64,000 nt of DNA, taken from the NCBI RefSeq assembly GCF_007830515.1, contig NZ_VLKT01000033.1:26138-90137 (forward strand). The letters are read 5' to 3'. A model generated the notes under the pieces. That model was not told the origin of the DNA and made no database searches. It worked only from the letters and a program-made list of their open reading frames with translations. The translations under genes were made by a program, and so were the position numbers. Positions 17,191-26,003 of the stretch are shown piece after piece (position 1 is the stretch's first letter; every line of letters begins with the position of its first letter). Origin of the DNA: Mesorhizobium tianshanense. Its GTDB lineage: Bacteria > Pseudomonadota > Alphaproteobacteria > Rhizobiales > Rhizobiaceae.

Positions 17191-18123
17191 ATGAAACCGA
17201 AAATCTTCATCGACGGCGAACACGGCACCACCGGCCTCCAGATCAGGACGCTGCTTGCCGAGCGTGGCGACGTGGAGATCATCTCCATTCCGACCGAGCG
17301 CCGCAAGGAAACGGCAGCCAGAGCCGAATTCCTCAACGCCGCCGATATCGCGATCCTGTGCCTGCCGGACGCAGCCGCGAAAGAAAGCGTTTCGCTGATC
17401 ACCAACGACACCACCAAGGTCATCGACGCCTCGACTGCGCATCGCGTGGCCGAAGGCTGGGAATATGGTTTCGCCGAAATGGACAAGGACCAGGCGAAGG
17501 CAATCGCCAAGGCGAAGCGCGTCGCCAATCCGGGCTGCTGGCCGCAAGGTCCGATCGCGACGCTCAGGCCGCTGGTGACGGCGGGTCTGTTGCCGCCGGA
17601 TTTTCCGGTCACCGTCAACGGCATTTCGGGCTATTCGGGCGGCGGCCGGCCGATGATCGAGGACTATGTCGCCAAGGGCGAGGATGCGTCGGAATTCCTG
17701 CCCTACGGGCTGACCCTGCAGCACAAGCATGTGCCGGAGCTCAGGACCTATGCGAAGCTGTCGCATGATCCGATCATGCAGCCGGCGGTCGGCAATTTCG
17801 CGCAAGGCATGATCACGGTGGTGCCGCTGCAGCTCGGCGGCCTCGACTATGTGCCGACCGGCGCCGAACTTCATGCGGCGATCGCCGACCATTTCGCTGC
17901 GATCGAAGGCGGCGTGGTCGAGGTAGCGCCCTATGCGCATCTGGAGCGCGTGCCGGAGATCGATCCCGAAATCTACAACGGCACCAACCGGATGAAGGTC
18001 TATGTTTTCGCCAATGACGACAGGGCCCAGGCGCTGCTCCTCGCCGTCTACGACAATCTCGGCAAGGGCGCCTCGGGTGCAGCCGTACAGAACATGGATT
18101 TGATGCTCGGCCTCAAGCCCTGA
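17191..18123 (+). CDS. argC: N-acetyl-gamma-glutamyl-phosphate reductase, type 2
   Basis: The 310-residue product matches the short type-2 ArgC. It has an NADP-binding start KIFIDGEHGTTGLQIRTLL, the catalytic cysteine in RVANPGCWPQGPIA, and NGISGYSGGGRPMIEDY. It carries out the third step of arginine biosynthesis, reducing N-acetylglutamyl-5-phosphate to the semialdehyde. It follows agmatinase on the same strand by 30 bases. The remnant of a kinase gene begins immediately after its stop. Confidence 0.93.
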   Translation: MKPKIFIDGEHGTTGLQIRTLLAERGDVEIISIPTERRKETAARAEFLNAADIAILCLPDAAAKESVSLITNDTTKVIDASTAHRVAEGWEYGFAEMDKDQAKAIAKAKRVANPGCWPQGPIATLRPLVTAGLLPPDFPVTVNGISGYSGGGRPMIEDYVAKGEDASEFLPYGLTLQHKHVPELRTYAKLSHDPIMQPAVGNFAQGMITVVPLQLGGLDYVPTGAELHAAIADHFAAIEGGVVEVAPYAHLERVPEIDPEIYNGTNRMKVYVFANDDRAQALLLAVYDNLGKGASGAAVQNMDLMLGLKP

Positions 18124-18964
18124 CTGGACGCTCCGGCATTTCCAAAACGCTGGAAAGTCAGCGCGCCAGAACTGATTGCAGAGACATTCAGCAGCCGCAT
18201 CTGGAAGGTTTTTCAAGACGACGGCTCGCCGGCGATCGTCAAGGCGCTCAAACCTTTCGACGACGTCGAAGACGAATCGCGCGGCGAGCATTTTCTCGCC
18301 TGGCGGCGCGGCGAAGGCCGCGGTGCGGCTGCTCGGCCGCGATGGCCACCGCATGCTGCTCGAATATGCCGGCGACAGGATGCTGTCGCACGACCTTGCC
18401 GAGCATGGCGACGCCGCCGCGACCGAGATCGCGGCCGAGGTGATGGCAAAGCTGTTTTCGCCGTCGAAGCACCCTGCCCCATCGGATCTTCAGCCGCTGC
18501 GGACACGGTTTTCCAGCCTGTTCAAGAAAGCGAAGGCCGATCGCGACGCCAGCGAAAAGAGCCTCTATGTCGAAGCGGCTGCGACGGCGGAACGGCTGTT
18601 GGCCGAACCTGTCGACGTGCGGCCGCTCCACGGCGACCTGCATCACGACAACATCATGCAGGGACCGCGCGGCTGGTTGGCGATCGACCCGAAGGGCGTT
18701 CTCGGCGATCCCGGCTTCGATGCGGCGAACATGTTCTACAATCCGCTCGACCGCGACGACCTTTGCCGTGATCCGCTGCGGATTGCCAACATGGCCGAGA
18801 TGTTCTCCAAGACGCTCGGCCAGACGCCGTCCGCCATTCTCGACCACGCCATCGCCTATGGCTGCCTGTCAGCCTCATGGCATCATGAAGATGCCAACGC
18901 GGTTGAGGAAAGCCGCGAATTGTCCATCGCCATGGCGATCCGGACGGTGCGGTTCAGTCTCTGA
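18124..18964 (+). pseudogene. APH(6)-type aminoglycoside/hydroxyurea kinase, frameshifted and without a start codon
   Basis: The N-terminal part (KRWKVSAPELIAETFSSRIW ... EHFLAWRRGEG) is in the frame beginning right after the argC stop. The rest (AVRLLGRDGHRMLLEYAGDR, Brenner motif RPLHGDLHHDNIM, metal motif AIDPKGVLGDPGFD) is in the next frame. One extra C at about 18319 separates them. No ATG, GTG or TTG exists in the first frame; its first codon after TGA is CTG. The catalytic core is intact, so decay is recent or reflects sequence error. The family phosphorylates streptomycin-like substrates; the native substrate here is unknown. The 3' end overlaps ctaA by 11 bases, convergently. Confidence 0.82.
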
Positions 18965-20042
18965 CGGCGATCTCGTTGGGCAGCGGATAGGGGCCTCGTG
19001 TGGCTCGCCAATGCGCCGCGGCAAAACCCAGCAGGACAAGCGCGAATGCCTGATGCGTCAGCGCCATGTGCAGCGGCACGTGCATCAGCAGCGTGCCGAT
19101 GCCGATCACGGCCTGCACCAGCACCAGCAGAAACAGCAACGTCGCGCGGCGCGCATGCGTTGTTTGGGGCAGGCGGCGGCGTGTCGCGATCATGTGCCAA
19201 AGTGCAGCGACGAAGATGATGTAGGCGCCGAGCCGGTGGATGAACTGAACCGTCTTCGGGCTCTCGAAGAAGTTGCGCCATGCCGGCTCTAGGATCAACA
19301 AATCGCCAGGGATGAGCTTGTCGTCCATCAGCGGCCAGGTGTTGTAGCTCAGGCCGGCATCGAGCCCGGCGACCAGCCCGCCGAGATAGATCTGGATCAG
19401 CGCCAGCAACACTAGAAAGCCGGCCAGACGCTGCGTCGAACGATCGGCGGCGGGCTCGGAATGAGGCGCGAGCCCTCGCGCGACCACCATGATCGCGGTG
19501 AAGATCAGCGCGGCCAGCGTCAGATGCGTCGCCAGCCGGTACTGGCTGACGGAGACCCGGTCGACCAGCCCAGACGCCACCATCCACCAGCCGATTGCGC
19601 CCTGCAGGCCGCCGAGAACGAGGATACCGGCCAGCTTTGGGCCAAGCCCGCGTTCGATGCGGCGCGTCGCCCAGAAAAACGCCAGCGGCACGGCAAAAAC
19701 CACGCCGATACCACGCGCCAGGATCCGGTGTACCCATTCCCACCAGAAGATCGACTTGAACGCTTCGATGCTCATGCCCTTGTTGAGCTCGGCATATTGC
19801 GGGATCTGCTGGTAGCGCTGGAACTCCTCCTGCCATTCGGCGTCGTTGAGCGGCGGGACGATGCCGTGGATCGGCTTCCATTCGGTGATCGACAGGCCGG
19901 ACTCGGTGAGCCTGGTGGCGCCGCCGACCAGCACCAGCGCAACCAGCACCAGAAGCACGACGTAGAGCCAGCCGCGCACCAGCGCCCGGTTGTGCAGGTC
20001 GCGGTCGCGGGCCATATAAGGCGCAGCTGATATGACAGCCAT
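18954..20042 (-). CDS. ctaA: Heme A synthase (COX15/CtaA family)
   Basis: The 362-residue protein is a polytopic membrane protein with eight predicted helices. It has the COX15 landmarks GGATRLTESGLSITEWKPI, EFQRYQQIPQYAELN, the heme-ligand histidine regions IFWWEWVHRILARGIG and VQFIHRLGAYIIF, and a late LTHQAF. It oxidises the C8 methyl of heme O to make heme A for cytochrome oxidase. The ATG at 20042 (MAVISAAPYMARDRDL) fits the family; another ATG lies 42 bases upstream. It diverges from the DUF2842 gene. Confidence 0.9.
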   Translation of the reverse strand: MAVISAAPYMARDRDLHNRALVRGWLYVVLLVLVALVLVGGATRLTESGLSITEWKPIHGIVPPLNDAEWQEEFQRYQQIPQYAELNKGMSIEAFKSIFWWEWVHRILARGIGVVFAVPLAFFWATRRIERGLGPKLAGILVLGGLQGAIGWWMVASGLVDRVSVSQYRLATHLTLAALIFTAIMVVARGLAPHSEPAADRSTQRLAGFLVLLALIQIYLGGLVAGLDAGLSYNTWPLMDDKLIPGDLLILEPAWRNFFESPKTVQFIHRLGAYIIFVAALWHMIATRRRLPQTTHARRATLLFLLVLVQAVIGIGTLLMHVPLHMALTHQAFALVLLGFAAAHWRATRGPYPLPNEIAVRD

Positions 20043-20194
20043 GGGTTCGTCCCGGCAGGTTGGTGTCGCGGATTGGTGAACCATCGCAACCCAACTGGCA
20101 AGACCAGACAGCGCGGCACGCCGTCGCGCCGCGTCTGGCGGGTTGCGTGCCTCTTCCGTTGGGCCTAAGCGGTAGGGATCAACGAGATAGCGAA

Positions 20195-20413
20195 ATGCCC
20201 ATTCGCCTGAAGAAGCTGATCGGAACATTCCTGCTGGTGGCGCTGGTCATTGTCTATGCGCTGGTCGCATCGATCGTGGCGGTTGCGCAACTGGCGGAGT
20301 CAGGACCGTGGACGCATTTCCTATTCTTCCTGCTCAGCGGCATGCTCTGGGTGCTGCCGGCTATGGGCATCATCAAATGGCTGATCCTGGAGCCCCCGCG
20401 GTCGGAGGACTGA
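20195..20413 (+). CDS. DUF2842 small membrane protein
   Basis: The 72-residue protein has two transmembrane helices (TFLLVALVIVYALVASIV and FLFFLLSGMLWVLPAMGII) and ends with IKWLILEPPRSED, the typical DUF2842 tail. It lies beside heme A synthase, as in many alphaproteobacteria, which hints at a role in respiratory assembly, but the function is not known. Confidence 0.8.
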   Translation: MPIRLKKLIGTFLLVALVIVYALVASIVAVAQLAESGPWTHFLFFLLSGMLWVLPAMGIIKWLILEPPRSED

Positions 20414-20422
20414 AGTCCGCCT

Positions 20423-21481
20423 TCAAATGGTGACGACCATCTTACCGGCGTTGACCAGTGGCGTCGTCACACCCGACAGCATCGTGCGAATATAGGCAAC
20501 GCTCTGATAGCGGCCGTTGACCGAAATGCGCGGCAGCGCATGCAGGAAGCCGGCGTGTTCGGCGCGCAGCACGCCGTGGCGTGTCGTCACCGCCGAGGCA
20601 TAGCCGGCGTCGCGGGCAAAGCCGACTTCGCGGCCGCCGACGGCGCTGGCATAGCCATAGGGATAGGCGAAATGGCGCGGCTCCTGGCCGAGTTCCACCT
20701 GCAATATGCGCCTGACGTCGTCGACCTCATGACGTGCATCGGCTTCGGGAAGCCGCTTCAGATTGCGATGGTTTACCGTATGCGCGCCGATCGTCACCAG
20801 CGGATGCCCGGCGATAGTGCGGATCTCGTCCCAGTTCATCAGCGTACTCCGGCGCGGCCCGTCCAGCTCGATGCCGTTCGACCGCGCCAACTCACGCAGC
20901 GCCGCGCGCTGGTCTTCCTCGCGGACCTCCAGCGTCAGATAGGCCTGCAGGCGCGCAATGGCCTGGAGTTTCTTGCCCGGGGTCGAGCAGTCGATCTTCC
21001 TGCGGCCTTGCGGTGTCGGCAGGGTCAATTGATCGCGTGCGTTGACGATGTCCTCGACCGCCTCCCACCAGAGATCGGCGGCGCCGTTTATCAGCCCCGG
21101 CGCGACATAGATGGTGACCGGCGCGCCGTGCTTTTCCAGCACCGGCAGCGCTTCGGTCATGTTGTCGCGATATGCGTCGTCTGCGGTGATCGCTGCGAAC
21201 TGGCCGCCCTTCCCGCCAACCTTGATGCGTTCGATCGCCTCGTCCAGCGTGACGAATGCATAGCCGTTCGCCTTCATGTCGGCGATCACAGCGTCTAGGA
21301 ACTCAGGCGCGATGTTGAGATGCCGGTTGACGCTATCAGGCTTTTCCGGCGTGGCGGTGACCCGGTGCAGCATCAGGATGGCGCCGATGCCGCCGACAAA
21401 CGGCTTTGCCAGCGGGGCAAGGCCGGTATAGCGGACGACGTTGAGCGCCAGTTTCCGGATTGCCTCGCCCCCGTCGATCAT
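20423..21481 (-). CDS. Polysaccharide deacetylase family protein (CE4/NodB-like)
   Basis: The 352-residue protein has a NodB-homology fold: ILMLHRVTATPEKP (beta-1), FAAITADDAYRDN at the first catalytic motif, and GAHTVNHRNL, the metal-binding H-x3-H motif. The first motif is usually TFDDGY; here it is TADDAY, keeping both aspartates but losing the Gly. It probably removes acetyl groups from a polysaccharide or lipid-linked sugar, in the cytosol since no signal peptide is visible. It lies at the left edge of the exopolysaccharide cluster, divergent from the acetyltransferase gene. Confidence 0.82.
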   Translation of the reverse strand: MIDGGEAIRKLALNVVRYTGLAPLAKPFVGGIGAILMLHRVTATPEKPDSVNRHLNIAPEFLDAVIADMKANGYAFVTLDEAIERIKVGGKGGQFAAITADDAYRDNMTEALPVLEKHGAPVTIYVAPGLINGAADLWWEAVEDIVNARDQLTLPTPQGRRKIDCSTPGKKLQAIARLQAYLTLEVREEDQRAALRELARSNGIELDGPRRSTLMNWDEIRTIAGHPLVTIGAHTVNHRNLKRLPEADARHEVDDVRRILQVELGQEPRHFAYPYGYASAVGGREVGFARDAGYASAVTTRHGVLRAEHAGFLHALPRISVNGRYQSVAYIRTMLSGVTTPLVNAGKMVVTI

Positions 21482-21572
21482 TCATTCACCTTTTGCGCCT
21501 AGGCTCATTCGAGCACGGAATGCGCCTACGCGAGCCCCCAATCGCGGTGAATACGCCCTAAAGGATTGAGGT

Positions 21573-22799
21573 ATGGTTGACGCCATCGCGTCATTTGACG
21601 GCAATCAGCTGGAAGCCATGGAGGAGCCTCGCGCGTTGCCTGCGGGTCATGCGGGCCTGTCGGTCTCGGTCGCCGACGGCACGGCAGTTGCCGCCTATGC
21701 CGAGTTCTGCCGTTCGGCGCTGTTCGCGCCCGCGCAGAGCCCGGCCTGGATCCTGAACTGGGGCAAATATGCCGAAGCGGACACTGTTTTGGCGACACTG
21801 AACGCCGAAGGCCGACCGGTTTTTTCGCTGGCGCTGGAAGTCACCCGCAGCGGCCCGTTCCGCGTCGCCCGTTTCATGGGCGGCCGCCATGCCAACGGCA
21901 ATTTCGCCGCCGCCGATCCGTATTGGCTGACCAAAGCGGATGGTGCGGCAATCTGCTCGACCCTGGCGGCGATCGCGAAGGCGCGGCCGGACATCGACCT
22001 CGTCGCACTGGAACGGCTGCTGCCCGAGCTCGACGGGATCGCCAATCCGCTTGCCTCGCTTCCGCATTTTCCGAGCCCCAATCTGTCGCTGGCCGTCGAC
22101 TTGGCGGGAGGTTTCGATGCGCTGCTGTCGCGCGCGAGCGGCAAGCGCAAGCGCAAGAAGCACCGCTCGCAGATGCGCAAGTTCGAGGCCGTCGGCAGCC
22201 ATCGCCGCATCGAGGCCCGGACGGCGGACGAGGTGAACCGACTGCTCGATGCGTTTTTCGAGATGAAGGAATCCCGCTTCCGCAAGATGGGCATCGCCAA
22301 TGTCTTCGGCGAGCCGGAGGTTCGTGCTTTCTTCCGCGCGTTGTTCGTCGAAGCGCTTTCCGACGACAGGCCGCCCTTCGTGCTGCATGGGCTTGAGGTC
22401 GCCGGCAAGCTTCGCGCCGTCACCGGATCGAGCCGCTCCGGCAAGCGTCTGATCTGCGAGTTCGGGGCGATCGCCGAGGATGACCTCACCCATACCAGCC
22501 CCGGCGACTTCCTGTTCTTCGACAACATCCAGGAGGCCTGCGACAAGGGGTTCGATGTCTACGATTTCTCGGTCGGCGACGAACCCTACAAACGGCTGTG
22601 GTGCGATATCGAGACCCGGCATTTGGAGGTCCTGGTTTCGCTGACGATGAAGGGCCGCGCGCTGGCGCTTGTCCTGCGCCAAGGCGCGCGCCTGAAAACC
22701 TTCATCAAGAACAGCCCGACGATCTGGAAGCTGACCAAGATGCTGCGCCGCAAGACGGCCGGACAGGCAGCACCTGCCGCGGGCCAAGACGACAGCTGA
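21573..22799 (+). CDS. CelD/BioF2-like GNAT acetyltransferase
   Basis: The 408-residue protein belongs to the Acetyltransf_6 (CelD) group. A very basic patch (GKRKRKKHRSQMRKFE) precedes the GNAT core, and the C-terminal family motif YDFSVGDEPYKRLWCD is present. Such proteins are common in polysaccharide clusters and are thought to acetylate sugars or nucleotide sugars. No membrane helix is seen. It diverges from the deacetylase gene with 91 bases between and converges on the chain-length gene. The pairing of an acetyltransferase with a deacetylase suggests tuned acetylation of the polymer. Confidence 0.8.
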   Translation: MVDAIASFDGNQLEAMEEPRALPAGHAGLSVSVADGTAVAAYAEFCRSALFAPAQSPAWILNWGKYAEADTVLATLNAEGRPVFSLALEVTRSGPFRVARFMGGRHANGNFAAADPYWLTKADGAAICSTLAAIAKARPDIDLVALERLLPELDGIANPLASLPHFPSPNLSLAVDLAGGFDALLSRASGKRKRKKHRSQMRKFEAVGSHRRIEARTADEVNRLLDAFFEMKESRFRKMGIANVFGEPEVRAFFRALFVEALSDDRPPFVLHGLEVAGKLRAVTGSSRSGKRLICEFGAIAEDDLTHTSPGDFLFFDNIQEACDKGFDVYDFSVGDEPYKRLWCDIETRHLEVLVSLTMKGRALALVLRQGARLKTFIKNSPTIWKLTKMLRRKTAGQAAPAAGQDDS

Positions 22800-22840
22800 C
22801 AGTAGCCGCGATTCCGGGGCCTCAGGGCTATCGAGCCACC

Positions 22841-25072
22841 TCAGGCGGCGGAGCGCCGCCCAGGTACCGGCGTTCCTGGCGTCTCATGGCTGGCCGGCGT
22901 CACCAGCGTCAGGTCGGGATAGCCGCTCTCGATCAGCTCGATCGCGGCTTGCGTCACCTCGTCGTCCGGCTCCAGCATCGACAGGAAGACCTCGGTGCCC
23001 TCGCCCACCAGGCGGCTGATGCCTTGCGCGTCGGTGGGTCCGCACTCGACCACGACCAGATCATAGGCGGTGGTCAACGACTGCATGATGATCGGCAGCC
23101 GGTCGGCGGCGCGCATGGCGCGGACCGGATCGGCGGTGCCGACGGGAATGACGTGGCAATCCGAATAGAGATCGGGATGGATCACGTCGCTGAACACCGC
23201 TTCGGAGGCGAGCAGATTGGTGATGCCCGGGAAGAGCCGGCTGTCCAGCATCGGCCGTGAGGCAGCTCCGGAGGCGGTAAGATCGAGCAACAGCACGCGC
23301 AGGCCGGCGTCGGAGACTTCGCGGGCCACCAGAACCGCCGAGGCGGCCGCCTCGTCGCCTTCCGGCGAGACGAATATGGCGCGTGCGGCGCCATTGGCGA
23401 TCAGTTTTTCAGCGGCGTTCTCGATGTCGATCTCGCCCAAGGTGGCTCGCGTTGGTTCGGGCTCGGCGACCTCCTGCTCTTCGGTCGGCTCTTCGGGGGC
23501 CGCCTCTTCGGGTGTCGCGACCATATCGGGCGCCGCTGCAGTATAGCGCATCGCGGCGGTATAGGGCTTCGCGTCTGCTTCCGCCTGACGCTCCTCCGTC
23601 TCCTGGAGGACGGCGGGCTCCTGTCGGACGACCGGCATCGCGACCTGTTCGATCCGCTCGAAGCTCGCGCCGGCGGCCGGCCGCATAGCGCGACCCGAAA
23701 ACAGCTCTTGCAGAAGCGTCACGATCGCCATGAGCAGCAACGAGCCGACGAAGGCCGCACCGGTGATCGGCAGGATCTTCGGAAAGTAGGGCTCCGACGG
23801 CGCCACCGCGCGGGAAAAGACACGGGCGTCGACCGGCAGATAGTTGCTGTCCTTGCGCGAGGACGCTTCACGGTAGCGGGTCAGGTAGGATTCGAGCAGC
23901 TGGCGCTGGGCGGTCGCTTCGCGCTGCAGCGCGTCCAGTTCGACCTGCTGGTCGCCGGCGCGCGCCGATGCGGCCTTCAGCGTGTTGACGTCGGCGACGA
24001 GCTGGTTTTCGCGGGCCTGGGCGGTCTGCGCCTGCGTCATCAGCCCTTTCATGATCTTCTCCGCCTCGTTGCGGATCTGGCGGTCGAGATCGGCAAGCTG
24101 CGACTTCAGCGCCCGGATGCGCGGATGGTTGTCGAGCAAGGAGGTCGAAAGATCGGCGATGCTGGTATTGAGCTCGACCTGCCGCTCGCGCAGGCGCTGG
24201 ATGAGTTCGGAAGACAGCACTTCCGGGACCGCATCCAGCGAGCCGCCATTCTGCAGCGCTCTACGCACGCTGTCGGAAGTCGCTTCCGCCGAGGCGCGAT
24301 TGGCGCGCACCCGCGACAGTTCGCTCGACAGTTCGGAAAGCTGTTGCGTGGCGAGCACCGAATTGTTGCCGCCCATCAAGAGATCGGACTGGGCGCGGTA
24401 ACTTGCCACCTTGGCCTCGGCATCCTTCACCCGCTTCGAAAGGTCGGCGATCTCAGGCGCCAGCCAGTCGGTTGCGGCGGAATTCGATTCGATGTTGGCA
24501 TTGCCCTGGACGGAGATGTAGGCGTCGGCGATGGCGTTCGGAATTTCGGCTGCGAGCCTGGGGTTTTCCGAGGAGAATTCGATGACGATAACGCGGGACT
24601 TTTCAACGCGGTAGACGTTGAGCTTCTCGCGCATCGTCTTCAGCACGCGTTCTTCCGGCGGAATCTCGTTGGGGTCGCTTTTCAGACCGGCGACGACCAG
24701 CAGACGGCTCAGCACCGGCATGTCAGCCGTCTCGTCGAACTCGGGAAGCCGTGACAAATTGAGCTTCTGCGCCACTTGCTTGAGGATGTCGGTCGAGGAA
24801 ATGACCTCGACCTGACTGGTCACGCCTTCCTCGTCCAGAATCGGCTTGTCGTTGTCGTTGGTGCCGTCGGGGCGCGTGTAAACCGATTCACGCGTTTCGA
24901 TCAAAAGCCGTGTTTCGGCCTTGTAATGCGGCGTGGCGAGCCAGGCGAGCGCCAACGCCAGGCCGGTTACAACCAGCGCGACGACAAGAATGCGAAGCCA
25001 GTTCCTCGCAAGGCTCGCGAAGAGCTGCCTGAGATCGACGTCGACATCTGCGGCCGCGGATTGAACGGACAT
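22841..25072 (-). CDS. Wzz/Wzc-like polysaccharide chain-length protein with a degenerate kinase domain
   Basis: The 743-residue protein has an N-terminal Wzz domain with a first helix (WLRILVVALVVTGLALALAW), a long coiled-coil region (about residues 200-400, rich in L, E, Q, R) and a second helix (ITGAAFVGSLLLMAIVTLL). An acidic linker and a C-terminal BY-kinase-like domain follow. In the latter, the Walker A position reads SPEGDEAAASAVLVA, so the GK[ST] is missing. The tail (PGTPVPGRRSAA) has no tyrosine cluster. It is therefore probably a co-polymerase without kinase activity. It diverges from the Wza-like gene over a 362-base control region. Confidence 0.85.
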   Translation of the reverse strand: MSVQSAAADVDVDLRQLFASLARNWLRILVVALVVTGLALALAWLATPHYKAETRLLIETRESVYTRPDGTNDNDKPILDEEGVTSQVEVISSTDILKQVAQKLNLSRLPEFDETADMPVLSRLLVVAGLKSDPNEIPPEERVLKTMREKLNVYRVEKSRVIVIEFSSENPRLAAEIPNAIADAYISVQGNANIESNSAATDWLAPEIADLSKRVKDAEAKVASYRAQSDLLMGGNNSVLATQQLSELSSELSRVRANRASAEATSDSVRRALQNGGSLDAVPEVLSSELIQRLRERQVELNTSIADLSTSLLDNHPRIRALKSQLADLDRQIRNEAEKIMKGLMTQAQTAQARENQLVADVNTLKAASARAGDQQVELDALQREATAQRQLLESYLTRYREASSRKDSNYLPVDARVFSRAVAPSEPYFPKILPITGAAFVGSLLLMAIVTLLQELFSGRAMRPAAGASFERIEQVAMPVVRQEPAVLQETEERQAEADAKPYTAAMRYTAAAPDMVATPEEAAPEEPTEEQEVAEPEPTRATLGEIDIENAAEKLIANGAARAIFVSPEGDEAAASAVLVAREVSDAGLRVLLLDLTASGAASRPMLDSRLFPGITNLLASEAVFSDVIHPDLYSDCHVIPVGTADPVRAMRAADRLPIIMQSLTTAYDLVVVECGPTDAQGISRLVGEGTEVFLSMLEPDDEVTQAAIELIESGYPDLTLVTPASHETPGTPVPGRRSAA

Positions 25073-25087
25073 GCATCCTGCTCCGGT

Positions 25088-25193
25088 ACTTAAAGCGCGT
25101 CGCGTTTGAACAGATTCATGCGACGCGCTTTAAGTTCTTGTTTTCCTGCATGTCGTTGTCCCAAAACCGCTATGCACTTTTGGGCGACATGCA
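25088..25193. repeat. Two-hairpin rhizobial intergenic repeat
   Basis: The first hairpin has perfect 16-bp arms (25088-25103 and 25120-25135, ACTTAAAGCGCGTCGC and its complement). The second has TGCATGTCG (25147-25155) pairing with CGACATGCA (25185-25193) and an inner CCCAAAA/TTTTGGG pair. This is a known style of rhizobial palindromic element, recognised from memory. It sits just upstream of the Wzz-like start, inside the likely leader. Confidence 0.75.
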
Positions 25194-25231
25194 TTGGTCA
25201 GGACGGACCGTAAACAACTATGGTAACTCAG

Positions 25232-25407
25232 CCGTTAATATCGCGGTAAGCACCCGTTAGGGTTTATTCGCAAGCGGCAACAAAAGCATGAGAACCGGCC
25301 GTCTTTTGTCCGTTACCGCCAGTTCGGCAGCGCGCCTTTACCGGCCATTAACCCTAACGGGATGATAACGGGCCTCGATCCCCTCAGCGTTTGCCGTGGT
25401 GTAACGG
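25232..25407. promoter_or_regulatory. Cluster of CCGTTA sites in the exopolysaccharide control region
   Basis: The hexamer CCGTTA occurs at 25232, 25254 and 25310 on the plus strand and at 25355, 25366 and 25402 on the minus strand. Two of these lie within 12-bp inverted copies of CCCGTTAGGGTT (25253-25264 and 25350-25361). The region separates the divergent Wzz-like and Wza-like genes. This density suggests a cooperative regulator site, but no regulator can be named. Confidence 0.5.
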
Positions 25408-25434
25408 CGGCCAGTCGAAGGTACGTGTCCGGTC

Positions 25435-25998
25435 ATGAAAAGCACTGCTTCCCTCTTCTTTGCGCTGCTCGCCGTGTCGTTGCTTGCCGGCTGCTCCAGC
25501 TACCGGCCGGCGCCGGCCGCCTTTCATAAAACGCTCGACCAGCCCTATCGCCTCGGCGCCGGCGACCGGGTCCGCGTCACCGTGTTCGAGCAGGAAGGAT
25601 TGACCAACATCTACAGCGTCGACCAGTCCGGCTACCTGTCCATCCCGCTCGTCGGCGCCGTGCCGGCGCGCGGCCACACCGCCCAGCAACTCGAAGGCGA
25701 GATCGCCGACAAATTGCGCCAAGGTTACCTGCGCGATCCCGACGTTTCGGTCGAGATCGACCGCTACCGGCCGATCTTCGTCATGGGCGAGGTCGGTGCC
25801 GCGGGCCAGTACTCCTATGTTCCCGGCCTGACCGTGCAAAAGGCGATTGCCATCGCTGGCGGTTTCAGCCCGCGCGCCAACCAGGAAAGCGTCGACATCA
25901 CCCGCGACATCAACGGCAAGGTCATGACCGGTCGTGTGCCCACCTCCGACCCGCTTCTGCCTGGCGATACGATCTACGTCCGCGAACGCCTGTTTTAG
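25435..25998 (+). CDS. Polysaccharide export lipoprotein (Wza/ExoF-like)
   Basis: The 187-residue protein has a lipoprotein signal with lipobox LLAGCSS (Cys near residue 20), a Poly_export domain (LGAGDRVRVTVFEQEGLTNIYSVD) and a SLBB-type domain (RPIFVMGEVGAAGQYSYVPG). Short Wza-like outer-membrane export proteins of this size are found in rhizobial EPS systems. It would form the outer-membrane part of the exporter opposite the Wzz-like protein. The GT4 gene follows 5 bases after its stop, so the two are co-transcribed. Confidence 0.88.
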   Translation: MKSTASLFFALLAVSLLAGCSSYRPAPAAFHKTLDQPYRLGAGDRVRVTVFEQEGLTNIYSVDQSGYLSIPLVGAVPARGHTAQQLEGEIADKLRQGYLRDPDVSVEIDRYRPIFVMGEVGAAGQYSYVPGLTVQKAIAIAGGFSPRANQESVDITRDINGKVMTGRVPTSDPLLPGDTIYVRERLF

Positions 25999-26003
25999 AC
26001 CAC

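Noticed and set aside
15811..18161. 17-base exact repeat AAACGCTGGAAAGTCAG at 15811 and 18145
   Set aside because: One such match is close to chance level in 64 kb, and flanking sequence does not extend the similarity; no second kinase remnant could be read at 15.8 kb.
16702..18354. Long open frame on the minus strand opposite agmatinase and argC
   Set aside because: It is a mirror of two clearly recognised genes; its sequence is rich in R, H, D and A without domains, typical of antisense frames in GC-rich DNA.
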